From Trifolium pratense (taxonomy: Eukaryota; Streptophyta; Magnoliopsida; Fabales; Fabaceae): 64,000 nt of DNA. The notes below the pieces were generated by a model. The model was not told where the DNA came from and made no database searches. It saw only the letters and a list, made by a program, of their open reading frames with translations. The stretch is taken from the NCBI RefSeq assembly GCF_020283565.1, contig NC_060064.1, positions 15,830,337 through 15,894,336 of the forward strand. Reading direction: 5' to 3'. Shown here one piece after another: positions 31,864-42,353 of the stretch. How positions within the stretch are numbered: the stretch's first letter is position 1; each line of letters begins with the position of its first letter. Both the position numbers and the translations under genes were made by a program.

Positions 31864-32455
31864 ATCTCCACTTTGATTGTAATGATCTTCAATCTTCATT
31901 GTCTGCACCGACAATCATTATCTTTCGCTTCCATTGTCTATACCGACAATCATTGTCTTCACCGACAATCATAGTTCTCATTGTGTATACCGACAAATTA
32001 AATTATCATACTCCACCATAAAAAGTACACTGCACTTGGAACTAAACCATCCCAAGAATTTTTTTCACTTGAAACTAAACCATCCCAAGAATTTCAACAT
32101 CCCGAAACTTTGCTGAAAATTTATGGTGCAACTTCCATGTTGGCTTTCCCGGAAGTTCATCAACCATCAAGATAACTCACCACACACATTGCATCAATGA
32201 CAACCAATGCTCATGTGTTGTTCTGAATCCCTTAGCAATAACTTGTCCTTTTCCATGGTATAGCGGAAATGCCAGAAGGACACATACTGCTCCACTTAGA
32301 CAATTTCATGCCTATAATACCTTGTGTAACCCTGATTGCATCAACACATCTTGACTTGATTTTCCACAAGCCAAACATGATTTTTCTATCAATTTTCCCT
32401 AGCCTAAACTTCACAGGGAAACTCCATCTCCCTGAATCAAACCAAAAGCTCTGAT
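31410..32455 (-). mobile_element. Deleted or TRIM-like copia element
   Basis: On the minus strand an LTR of about 454 bp (31863-31410) begins TGTTAGGGTTGATTGCAATG, contains TATATATAGAGAC, and ends near TTTTTCCAATA. A purine tract AAAGTGGAGAT precedes it. A primer-binding-like GCATCAGAGCT lies at 32440-32455, right beside a second LTR stub (TGTTGGAAAAA, minus-strand complement). The internal part is only about 590 bp with no gag or pol, so it is either a non-autonomous element or a deletion relic. Confidence 0.55.
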
Positions 32456-32744
32456 GCAGTTGTTGGAAAAAACTCCAAATACGGGAGAAATTATAACTGA
32501 TAAAAAATTGAATATAATTATCATATATACTAATTAAATCATACGCGGGACAAAATACGATACTGGTTCAAATACAAAAAAAATTATTTATAAATTATAA
32601 GTACTAAATGTATACATTGGTAAGAAAATATGCTTTCGCATATGGGATAAATTATAACTTATAAAAATCTCAAAATTGTTATTATATATACTAAATAAAT
32701 CATTAAATATTAATGAAAGTCTTATGTTTTTTTTTTCTTTCGGT

Positions 32745-32945
32745 TCTTCTTTACAGTTGAAATGTTCTTGATATGAGAAATCATGGGTCCGAACTCACCA
32801 GATTGTTGCTGACATATTCGACGCAACACAGGGCACGATATATGTGCAAACCTTGAAGGGTTGCGAGGCAACACATGTCACTTGAAAGCCTCAACAGAGA
32901 ACAATATACAGAGGTAAATACTCCAAGTTCTCACATGATACAATA
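32745..32945 (-). pseudogene. CNL fragment (last LRRs and C-terminus)
   Basis: The minus strand shows the CNL C-terminus QQQSGEFGPMISHIKN preceded by LSSDMCCL, with internal frameshifts and no NB-ARC. It is followed, in minus order, by sequence with no CNL similarity. Confidence 0.7.
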
Positions 32946-33641
32946 ATGTTAACTTTAAGAATTAGCGGTTTAAGTTTTAATCATGTTATATTGAAAATGG
33001 TTCATTAATATTTTGCATACTACTATAATCAATGTTTTTTCAGTCTCAAGAAACATCCTATTTAGTAATTGTTCCAAAGTTGTCTGAGACTAATCAGGAT
33101 TCATAATTTTTCGGCATGATCTTTCAAGCCCCATGTTTTCTATAGATAATTGTTGGTTGCAAAGTTCTGACACTTATAGCTTTCCGGCAGAAAAGTGTCT
33201 TACTAGAACCCAACTTGTTTAGCTACTTAAATCACAACTTAAATGTATGAGGAAAAAATTTATTGAATAATAAAAGACAAGATACAAACTTTATTGAATA
33301 ATAAAAGACAAGATACAAACTTGGAGACTAGAGCAAAATCTAAGGTAAAATACCGAAATAACTTCTGCCTCATTAAAAATCTTATCAGTAAAACCCAGTG
33401 GGAGAAAACCTGATGAGGAAAAAAAGAGTGCAGAGCAATAACAATTAACAACAATCCAAAAGGAATCACCTTCAAATACATTAAAAAATAACAAATGCTA
33501 AGTACACATAAAGATGTTTCTTAGTACTAGAAATATAAAGCATCATGGTATGGCATTCATCTTCTCCGACGCCATCAACTACTGCTTTGCTTTCTCTTGT
33601 GACCCTTCAAGCTGCATATGCCTTTTGCACAGCTTCGTCAT
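32946..33641 (-). other. 3' flank of CNL-5 (putative second 3'UTR exon)
   Basis: This is homologous to 13285-13878 downstream of CNL-3. It includes the start of the proposed 3'UTR exon at 33641 and the conserved block at 33363-33435. A 30-bp direct repeat (ATTGAATAATAAAAGACAAG) lies at 33260-33320. Confidence 0.5.
33363..33435 (-). repeat. Conserved ~73-bp block, copy 3
   Basis: Same block as 13612-13684 and 26114-26189. Confidence 0.6.
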
Positions 33642-34569
33642 CTACATTACCCAGTAAATAAAGAAAAATGTCACTCTCAAAACAAGTTCATTTTTACTCA
33701 AGCCAAATATATACTTATTTGTTATGTATGGAATTACATCATTTTGAAAATTCACACAATGTTAGTGTTGGAATTTTTTTATCTCATTTTGTTGGTTAAA
33801 ATGACAGAAAGGGTTAAAGTTGCAAAGAAGTTGTATTGTTACTTGAAGATTTAAACTAACAAATATTAGTAGCAACAACTAATAAAATTAACAAATCTAT
33901 AATTAACCATCCTGCTGAGGTGATGCAAGGTCTAGTCATAGTTAATAGTCAGATCGAGTTTAGTGTTTTAATATATAACTTGATGATGACATTATATATA
34001 AATTCCCAATTTCAGTTCAGATTTGTTGGTTTATGGCAGAATAATATTGAAAACTAAAGTAAAGTATGTTGAAGAGAATAGTACTGAGATGAAATAGGGA
34101 AATTCAGTTTATTAATGACTGCAACAATACACTAAATAGTAAGTTCAAAAAAACAGAACACAACCACATCACCATAGAATTAAGAATGTGGGATAATAAA
34201 AGCTACTTTCTCTCCTAAGATGTAGGAACCACTTATTGACTCAAATAAAAACTGAAACAATAGAAAATAAAGATAAAACAGCCACGTAATGCAGTCCAAA
34301 AGCAATAATTAACAAGATTGACATAATATTTTTCAGCTGGAAAATGGTTTAGGAGGTGCTACCTATTACTCTTACAATGCAAACATAGAGAAGGCAAAAA
34401 GAGACAACCAACAAAGATTGCAAGCTTTCAATTGGATTAGCAAATAGCTACTTACAGAAAGAGGTAAACATTTATCCGTTCATAAGAAAAAAGAGGTAAA
34501 CATAATAGCATATTATCAAACACAACCAACACTTATTTGATATTATATTATATAAAATAATATGTTTAC
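33642..34569 (-). other. Putative 3'UTR intron of CNL-5
   Basis: The donor AAG|GTAAAC lies 17 nt after the stop. The acceptor is GGGTAATGTAG|ATGACGAAGC. Its flanking exon sequences match CNL-3, while the 928-bp interior is largely different. Inferred. Confidence 0.5.
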
Positions 34570-34586
34570 CTTCAAAGTCGATGACT

Positions 34587-37187
34587 TCATTCCTCCTCAT
34601 GTCCGGTTAGTTCTCCAATTTTCACACTTTTGATGTGAGCAATCATGGGCCAGTACTCACCAGATTGGGGCAGACATTTTCTGCATAACTCAGGACAACC
34701 ATCTATGCGCAAATCTTCAAGGGCAGTGAGGAGATGCGTGTTACTTGTAAGACTCAAGAGTTGAGGACAGTCAACTATATAGAGCCTCTTAAGACAAGTC
34801 ATTATAGTTGGAAACTTTGGAAGAACCTTAAGATCAGGTAAGTTCATGATTAACAAGGTCTCTAAAGTTTCCATAGCACATACAATCCATTCAGGTAATG
34901 TCACAAGCGTTGAGAAACTCGTAAGATATAAATGTTTCATCCTCAATGTTTGCATTGGACTTTCGTTGTTTAACAACAGGTTTAACTTGTCACAGTTGTT
35001 AATGTACAAAGTCTGTAATTTAGGGAAAATATTTAGGGGTAAGGACTCTAGGCAATGACATGATTCTAAATACAATTCTTCAATGGAAGGGAGTTTTTGT
35101 CTGAACAAAAACTTTAAGTTATCACAATCATGAAAACTCAAAGTTTGAAGATGGATCAAGCTTGCAAATTCATCATATGGCAAAACGGATTGTTTAGTTG
35201 TTACAATCAGATGGCGAAGGCTGATTAGCTTCCCTAATCCTTTAGGCAAATGTTCAAGCATGGTGCACCCACCGAGCAACAATACTTGTAATTGTAGGAG
35301 TTTGCAAATGGAATTTGGGAGTGTTCTGATTTTGTCATTACGAGAAAGATCAAGAAAACGTAGGTGCTCTAGTTTTGAAATTGAATTAGGAATAGATTCA
35401 AATGAAGAATCACTTAAATCTAAATAATGCAAGTATTTGTATCTTGATACCCATGTGTTCAGAACAGTTTCATTTTCAAGACCCACTCCAATGATGGGAA
35501 ATAGTATACTTCTCACACTTCTAGACTCTGGGAACAAAGCATGGCCATGTGCCTCTTTTTTAACAATTGATAAATGCCTTACTTGCGGTGGTATATTTCG
35601 ATTATGCGAGTCTACCACTACAAAGTGCTCTTTTGCAACATACAATGCAAGATCATGTATCAAACCATGTACTTTAAATTGATACAAAGAGCCATAGTCA
35701 TTTACATCTTGAATAAATGATCTTGAATGCAACTCATCAATATATTTTCTTGCAATACTCTCTGGCTTTTCACTTCCATTTAGGGATTGAACTAATCCAT
35801 GGGCTACCCAAAGACTACACATAACATAGTTATCGAAGATATGGTCTTTCGGATAAAGGGAAAAATAATGAAAACATTGTCTCAGATATAATGGCATTTG
35901 ATCATAACTTAATTTGAGCTCAGGTAAAATATCATCATCATTCTTTTGTTCTAAATTCCACATCTCAGAGTCCCTTACATATTCCCACTTACTTGTATCA
36001 AATGTTGAGAAGAGAGAACTTCCTAATGTTCTCACGGCTAGTGGAACCCCTTGGCATTTTTTCACAATTTCTTTTCCAATCTTCACTAGATTTGGATGTT
36101 TTTCTTCTTCGCCTTCATTGAATGCCCATTTGACAAATAGAGATAAACAATCCTTTGGAGAAAGACCTTTCAAATCATACGATGATACATCACCCATCAT
36201 CTTAGCAATTGAGTTACTACGTGTTGTCACAATAATTTTACTTCCTGGTGCACCAACTTTGATCAAATCTTTCAATTCAAGCCACTTCGCACGATTGTCA
36301 TTCCACACGTCATCTAACACGACTAAAAACTTTTGACCAGAAAGTTTTTGTTTCAGACAACTTACTAGTTGCACAATATCTAAGTTGTTGATGTTTTCTA
36401 GGTGAGCAAGACCGCTTGATGGTGTTGAAGATGAAGTTAAAAAGGAAGCGGTGGCAGAGTTGATGATTTTAATGATTATCTTTCTGATGTCGAAATCATC
36501 AGAGACATGCACCCACATCTTCAATGGGAAAAGTGTATCCATCCTCTTATCATTGAACACCGACTTAGCAAGTGTGGTCTTCCCCATTCCTCCAATTCCC
36601 ACTATTGGAATGACACACATACTTTTATTACCATCAGCATCTCCGTGAGGATGTGGCTGCATCAAAAGATTGACAATTTCATTCGTCTCATTTTCCCTTC
36701 CTATTACACTCGAAGCATCAACATTAGGATATGTTTCTCTTCCTTGTACAGCAAGTCTGGGATCAACACTCACAAGTCCAAACTTGGTCCGATCAGCTGC
36801 TACCTTGTCCAATTTGCCCCTAATCTCTTTGATTTGATGTGCCATGTTACTACGGAAAGCAAGTGGATTAGAGGAAGAAGCCAAGTGGCGTACCTTCACC
36901 ATAGTGTTGCCAGAAGCTTTCATAACTTTTTTTTTCTTGTCTTGCAACTCAAATCCGCCCAATACATCTTCAGCAGCAACACAGATGTCTTGAATCTGGT
37001 TTAGCCATTCACGCAAGCCATGTTGTTTATTCTTCTTTTCCTCAGCATCCAACAACACACCACTGACAATTGACAAAGTGTCTTTGAATTCTTTTAGATC
37101 TTCATACACACCATAGGCTCGAGAAGCTTCTTGATAAGCATAAGAAGCAAGCTTCCCTAGGAGTGAATTAACAATTGATGCTGCCAT
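34587..37187 (-). CDS. CC-NBS-LRR disease resistance protein (CNL-5), MHD variant
   Basis: The gene is open for 866 residues from the ATG at 37185-37187. The frame is open for 47 more codons upstream, but the homologous start (MAASIVNSLLGKLASYAY) aligns with MAES of the other copies, and the upstream part looks like leader. It has a coiled coil with AAEDVLGGFE, and an NB-ARC with P-loop GIGGMGKTT, VVLDDVW, TTRS and GVPLAV. The MHD position reads VHG (codon GGT) where the sisters have VHD (GAT). LRRs follow to the end, with LRFLDLSRNDKIRTLPNSIC as in CNL-3. Length and architecture are otherwise normal. The MHD aspartate normally helps hold the ADP state, so activity may be altered. The nested transposon block begins about 400 bp upstream. 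Confidence 0.95.
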   Translation of the reverse strand: MAASIVNSLLGKLASYAYQEASRAYGVYEDLKEFKDTLSIVSGVLLDAEEKKNKQHGLREWLNQIQDICVAAEDVLGGFELQDKKKKVMKASGNTMVKVRHLASSSNPLAFRSNMAHQIKEIRGKLDKVAADRTKFGLVSVDPRLAVQGRETYPNVDASSVIGRENETNEIVNLLMQPHPHGDADGNKSMCVIPIVGIGGMGKTTLAKSVFNDKRMDTLFPLKMWVHVSDDFDIRKIIIKIINSATASFLTSSSTPSSGLAHLENINNLDIVQLVSCLKQKLSGQKFLVVLDDVWNDNRAKWLELKDLIKVGAPGSKIIVTTRSNSIAKMMGDVSSYDLKGLSPKDCLSLFVKWAFNEGEEEKHPNLVKIGKEIVKKCQGVPLAVRTLGSSLFSTFDTSKWEYVRDSEMWNLEQKNDDDILPELKLSYDQMPLYLRQCFHYFSLYPKDHIFDNYVMCSLWVAHGLVQSLNGSEKPESIARKYIDELHSRSFIQDVNDYGSLYQFKVHGLIHDLALYVAKEHFVVVDSHNRNIPPQVRHLSIVKKEAHGHALFPESRSVRSILFPIIGVGLENETVLNTWVSRYKYLHYLDLSDSSFESIPNSISKLEHLRFLDLSRNDKIRTLPNSICKLLQLQVLLLGGCTMLEHLPKGLGKLISLRHLIVTTKQSVLPYDEFASLIHLQTLSFHDCDNLKFLFRQKLPSIEELYLESCHCLESLPLNIFPKLQTLYINNCDKLNLLLNNESPMQTLRMKHLYLTSFSTLVTLPEWIVCAMETLETLLIMNLPDLKVLPKFPTIMTCLKRLYIVDCPQLLSLTSNTHLLTALEDLRIDGCPELCRKCLPQSGEYWPMIAHIKSVKIGELTGHEEE

Positions 37188-37598
37188 ATTGGTAATGAGG
37201 AAAGAACAGAAATGGTGTTGGTTTTCTAAGTTTGTAGTTGTGGTTGTGGCTTCTTCATATACATACTTGTTTGTGTATATCAAAATAAAATAATAGTCAA
37301 CATTGGTAATAGACAGAGTCTTCTTCACTCATTGGTATGTATATTATTATTGTGTACGTACTGCAAGAACTTTAATGAGTGGAACCATAATCAGGTCATT
37401 GGTAAGTATGTATATTATTATTGTGTACTGTAGAACATTAATGAGTGGAACCATAACCAACTGTTCATGTACTACATGAGTAATTAGGTTCAGAAATGAG
37501 CAAACATCAAGGTAAATGCTGTGATTTCGGAAGGCCATGTTTGGTATGCTTGCAGCGTCAAGGCTGTTTACATGATTATTTTTGGAAGTCATTAAGTG
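37188..37598. other. CNL-5 upstream region
   Basis: This contains a tandem duplication of about 65-70 bp (TATATTATTATTGTGTAC ... ATGAGTGGAACCATAA) at about 37335-37460. Related sequence lies upstream of CNL-2 (GAGTGGACCCATGACCAAC near 7868). There is no gene and no strong TATA; TATACACAAACAAG on the minus strand near 37270 is the best candidate. Confidence 0.5.
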
Positions 37599-37646
37599 TA
37601 ACACCCAAACCCATTATTTAATAAAATTCTACCATGATAAATCTTT
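37599..37646. repeat. Left piece of a split LTR-like sequence
   Basis: It begins TGTAACACCC, a terminus common in Ty3/gypsy LTRs. It is continuous with 52439 onward once the copia element and one TCTTT are removed. Confidence 0.45.
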
Positions 37647-38306
37647 TGTTGGGTTTTGGGCTCTTCCTATGTGGAAAAGTCCAATTTTATTAGCCCATTA
37701 TGTCTCACTTATATAAGTGGAGGGTGGTCATACTAGGGTTATTATGTGAGTAAATTTTGTGAGAGAACAACCTTCAAAAAGAGAGAAAAAAAGAGAGAAA
37801 ACAATTCCCGTTTTTCTCAAATCAGTCCCACTAAAACTCCGATTCCCGATTCGTTAACCGTTGGATATCGCTCAAACTTGGAGGGCAGGTTCGTGGCTCC
37901 AGAGGCTATCTTTTGACCGTTCGGATCGTCGAAACAAGGTCTGGTTCGTGAGATATTCTGCTCGCAATACAGCAGGTGTTTTGGAAAATTTTCAGCTTCT
38001 TGTTCTTGTTTTGTAAGCTTTAGTGCTTTGTTGTGTAATTGGTTGTTAGCACTTGTTTGTGCCTCACTTGGAGACTCTTTTGTACCCTTATTTGATTATA
38101 GTGGAGCTATTTCTTTGGTCTGGACGACCCGTGGTTTTTTTACTCTCACATCGAGGGTTTTCCACGTTAAAATTTCGGTGTCTTTATTTTGCTTTATTGT
38201 CTGCCATATTATTTGTTGTTGATCCTCAAAGTTCTTACAAGTTTGGGGAATTTTATTTCCGCTGCATATTGCTCGTTATTATTATTATTGTGCTAATTCC
38301 CCATCA
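37647..38306 (+). repeat. 5' LTR of the Tnt1-like element
   Basis: A 660-bp LTR, TG...CA. It has a TATA-like CACTTATATAAG near 37705. It differs from the 3' LTR at scattered bases and by the length of an ATT run. Confidence 0.9.
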
Positions 38307-38309
38307 GAG

Positions 38310-38321
38310 TGGTATCAGAGC
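38310..38321 (+). other. Primer-binding site (initiator tRNA-Met type)
   Basis: TGGTATCAGAGC lies 3 nt after the 5' LTR. It is the common copia site complementary to initiator tRNA-Met. Confidence 0.85.
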
Positions 38322-38354
38322 TCTTGGTTAAGGGCAATTTTACTTGTTTGAAAG

Positions 38355-40097
38355 ATGGAGTCAAATACAAATATGAAGATGGTATTGTTGAATGGTTCTA
38401 ATTACCATTTGTGCAAGGGCAAGATGAAAGACTTGTTATTTGTGAAGAAATTGCACTTACTGCTATTTAGTTCCGCAAAGCCGAATTCTATGTCTGATGA
38501 AGAATGGGAGTTTGAACATCTACAGGTATGTGGTTTTATTCGGCAATATGTTGAAGATAATATTTATAATCATATTGCTAATGAGACACATGCAAAAACT
38601 TTGTGGGAGAAGTTAGAGTCCTTGTATGCCTCTAAATCAGGGAATAATAAATTGTTCTTGTTGAATAGCTTCATAAGTTTGAAGTATAAGGAGGGGACTT
38701 CTATTTCAGATCACTTGAGTGAATTTCAGGGGCTCCTTGATCAGATGTCAGGAATAGGTATTAAATTTGAAGATGAACTTTTGGGACTATTTCTATTGCT
38801 ATCTTTACCAGAGTCTTGGGAGACGTTTCGGGTTTCTATTACAAGTTCTGCTCCTAAAGGTGTTTCTTCTTTGGAAACGGCTAAGGGTGATATTCTTAAT
38901 GAGGAGATGAGAAGGAAGACACAAGGTACTTCATCTCAATCCGAGGTACTTGTCACTGAAAATAGGGGGAGAAGTCAGAAGAAAGAACCGAAGGGTGGTA
39001 GAGAGAATAGCAGAAGCAAGTCCAAAGGGCGATACAAGAATATGGAGTGTAATTATTGTCATAAATCATGGCACATACAAAAGTACTGTTATCAGTGGAG
39101 AAAAGATAACAAAGGCAAGAAGGGTAAGCAGAAACAAAGAGATCATTAAGATCATGATGATGATCGTGTTACTACTGCTATCAATGATGATCTTGTTATT
39201 CTCTGTGATCATGAGTCCATTAATCTTGTATCAGATGAGAGCATGTGGATTGTTGACAGTGGTGCTACATTGCATGTTACACCGAGGAAGGAATTCTTCA
39301 CATCTTATACTTCTGGTGACTTTGAAGGGTTGAAGATGGATAATGATGGTGTAGCTAAGGTAATTGGTGTTGGTGATATTTGCTTGCAAACCAACATGGG
39401 AATGCAATTGTTGCTTAGAGATGTCAAACATGCTCCGGATGTCCGTTTTAATTTGATCTTTGTGCATATGCTTGATGATTGTGGTTATGATAATCACTTT
39501 GGTTCTGGAAAGTGGAAACTCAGTAAAGGTAAATTGGTTGTGGCTAGAGGGGAGAAAACTTCTAAACTGTATTGGACAAAAGCTTTGGTTGCTAGAGACA
39601 GTGTGAATGCTATCGACATGAAAGCATCTTTGTGGCACCGAAGGATTAGTCATATTAGTGAAAAGGGGCTGAATGTTTTAGCCAAAAAGGATGTGCTTCC
39701 AGGATTAAAGAATGCAGATTTAGAGAAGTGTTCTCATTGCATGACTGGTAAACAGACTAGAGTATCCATCAAGAAGCATCCTCCCTCAAGAAAGTCAAAG
39801 TTGCTTCAATTGGTGCATTCTGATGTTTGTGGTCCATTAAAGGTAAAATCTTTTAGTGGTGCACTTTATTTTGTTACCTTTATTGATGACTGTTCCAGGA
39901 AACTATGGGTATATGCTATAAAGACAAAAGACCAAGTGTTGGAGAAATTCAAAGAATTCCATGCTTTGGTTGAGAGGCAATCAGGTAAGAAGCTGAAATG
40001 TGTTCGTTCTGATAATGGTGGTGAGTATTGTGGTCCCTTTGATGTCTATTGTAAGCAGCAGGGTATTGCACATGAAAAGACTCCTCCTAAAACTCCT
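38355..40097 (+). pseudogene. gag-protease-integrase part of the Tnt1-like element
   Basis: Gag runs from 38355 (MESNTNMKMVLLNGSNY) to a zinc knuckle CNYCHKSWHIQKYC at about 39048-39089. An in-frame TAA at 39147-39149 interrupts it. The same frame then continues into the protease (IVDSGATLHVT), the GAG-pre-integrase (WHRRISHISEKGL, CSHCMTGKQ) and the start of the integrase core (HSDVCGPL, TFIDDCSRKLWVY, RSDNGGEY). It stops at about 40097, where the antisense element is joined. About 17 integrase residues (by family comparison) are lost between this point and 47750. Confidence 0.9.
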
Positions 40098-41319
40098 CTA
40101 AGCTGATGATAGTTGCCTTCTGCTCTTCAATGGTTTTCAAACTCTCTTCACATTTAGCACCAAACTCAGAGATTTTTGATAGATTGACAGTTCTCTCAGT
40201 TTGCAATTTAGTAATCGTTTCTTTTTGCTTTTCTGAGACTCTGCAAACTTCTTCACTCTTCAGACACAATTTTCTGTATGATTCAGCAAGTTCATCAAAG
40301 GTCAGCTCTTCATCACATGATTCAGTGTCAGATGTGCATACACCTGTCAGTGCATGTATAGCCTTTGCAGTATCAGCTTCCTCTTCAGAATCCTCATCAG
40401 ACCAAGATACAGTTAACCTCTTCTTCTGTTTCTTCAGGAAGGTTGCACATTCAGTTCTGATGTGTCCATACCCCTCACATTCATGACATTGGACACCTTT
40501 ATTTGGAGCTGAATTTTCATCTGTTATAGGTTTTCTGAAATTCCTGTAAGTGTTGCGACCAGTGTCAGCTACACTTGTCTTTGAGCGTTTGTCCATTCTC
40601 TTTAGTACCTTATTAAATTGTTTTCCCAGGAGAACCATTGCATCAGAGATGCTACTTTCAGACTCTGTGTCACTCTGTTGGTCTTCTTCCTCAGCATTCG
40701 ACCTTCATATAGCTGTGACCTTCATATCAAACTTCATATCTTTGGCTTCTTCTATAGTTGTGACCTTCATATCAAACTTCTTAGGTAAAGACCTAAGCAT
40801 CTTTCTTACCAGCTTTTCTTCATGTATCTTTTCACCCAAGGCATCAAACTGATTATCATAATCAAGTATGGTCATGTGAAATTCCTGAATGGTTTCATCA
40901 TCATTCATCCTTAGATTCTCAAACTTGGTGGTTAGGAGTTGTCGCCTTGACATCTTCACTTTAGAGGTACCTTCATGAACAGTTTCCAGGATGTTCCAAG
41001 CTTCCTTAGCAGAGACATACTTTTTGATGAGTCTGAATATGTGCTTGTCAACACCATTATACAATGCGTATAATGCTTTTGAGTTTGCAAGAGCAAGCTC
41101 ATCCTCTTCTTTGGACCATTCTTCATCAGGTTTCAACTCAAGAGTTGGTTTCCCATCTTTGTCCATTTTTACAGGTGGTGTCCACCCTCTCAGAAGTGCT
41201 TTCCATGTCTTGCTATCAATTTGTTTTAGGAAAGCCATCATACGAGACTTCCAATAGTCATAATTTGACGTACCAACTAGAAGAGGTGGTCTGGTAACAA
41301 GCCCTCCTTCTTTGTCCAT
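40098..41319 (-). pseudogene. Second gag copy of the SIRE-like element
   Basis: From 41319 (MDKEGGLVTRPPLLVG) it encodes the gag head, is disrupted by a deletion and duplication near 40700 (EAKDMKFDMKVTAI), then continues through the zinc knuckle CHECEGYGHIRTEC to ATIISLE at 40098. It is truncated at the junction with the host element. Confidence 0.85.
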
Positions 41320-41388
41320 ACCTGCCAGGAAAAAGTTTCCCTGGAGCTCACCCTAAAATTCAGAACAGGGTGCCTGCTCTGATGCCAA

Positions 41389-42353
41389 TAGAAATTCCTG
41401 GCACACAGTGGACAGGTGTTGATCAAGGTGTATCAACACTTGTCTGTATTAGACAGATGTTGCTAAAGGTGCACCAACACTTGTCTATAAACAGAGCACA
41501 GAACATAAAACAATAAAAACAATAAAGTAAATAACACACAAGAGTTGTTAACCCAGTTCAGCCTAACAGCCTACTCTGGGGGATACCAATCCAAGAATGA
41601 AATCCACTATCAGCAGTATTACTTCGAAGCTAAACTCACTCGTTTACAACTTCTCACTTAATCACTACCCAATGACACTTCTACCTAGGAACTCCTAGAT
41701 ATGAGACCCCGTCCCAATTCCCACCTTAACAACACACTCAGCGTTGTTATAAACTTCAACGATTACAACAGGTGGAGACACACTCCTATGAAACTAGAAC
41801 AATCACACAACACACTAGAACAATCTCCGTACTTCAAAGCTTAGGAGAAGTTCACACTTACAACTCAATAAACACAGGTCCTAAGCTTGCATCAATGAGA
41901 TACAAGAAAGGCTCACAATTAACACTCTAAAATCCCTAAAACACACGCTTTGTAAGAACACGATTTTAGATGCTTGAAACCATATGCTTGCCTTCGTATT
42001 TATAGTAGTAGAACGACTTGGGCTTCAAGACAAAATTAGGGCTTCTAGAATTGCGGCAGCAGCTGATATATTTTTGAAAATAATAGTTCTATTTTTGAAA
42101 CACAAAAATATATTTTCCAAAAATATAATTCCTTTAGAAAATATAACTAGGGTTTGGCTGCCTCCTGAAACACATTAAACACGTGCGCCTTCCTCTGTAA
42201 GAAACCTTGAAACAATTCTTCAATCAAATCTTCAAAAGATTGAGTAGAAAATAAAACCCGCTAGCTGGCGCGCACAGTCAGACAGACAGGTGTTGTTCCA
42301 AAGTGTACCCACATCTGTCACAACACTTGGCGTAGGCACATATGTCTCAACAC
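41389..42353 (-). repeat. LTR-2 of the SIRE-like element (truncated)
   Basis: About 965 bp, nearly identical to 46707-47749 apart from the missing TGTTGGG end and a ~32-bp deletion (near 41796, compared with 47116-47147). The primer-binding-site complement (CTCTGATGCCA) is at 41378-41388. Confidence 0.9.

Noticed and set aside
37188..37328. 47 extra N-terminal codons for CNL-5
   Set aside because: The upstream part lacks NLR similarity, and all other copies start at the position homologous to the ATG at 37187.
38028..38331. Plus-strand frames in the copia LTR (also at 52154-52514)
   Set aside because: They lie wholly within LTR sequence and are duplicated only because LTRs are duplicated.
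41984..42178. 64-codon frame repeated at 47329-47523
   Set aside because: Inside the SIRE-like LTR; antisense to the element.
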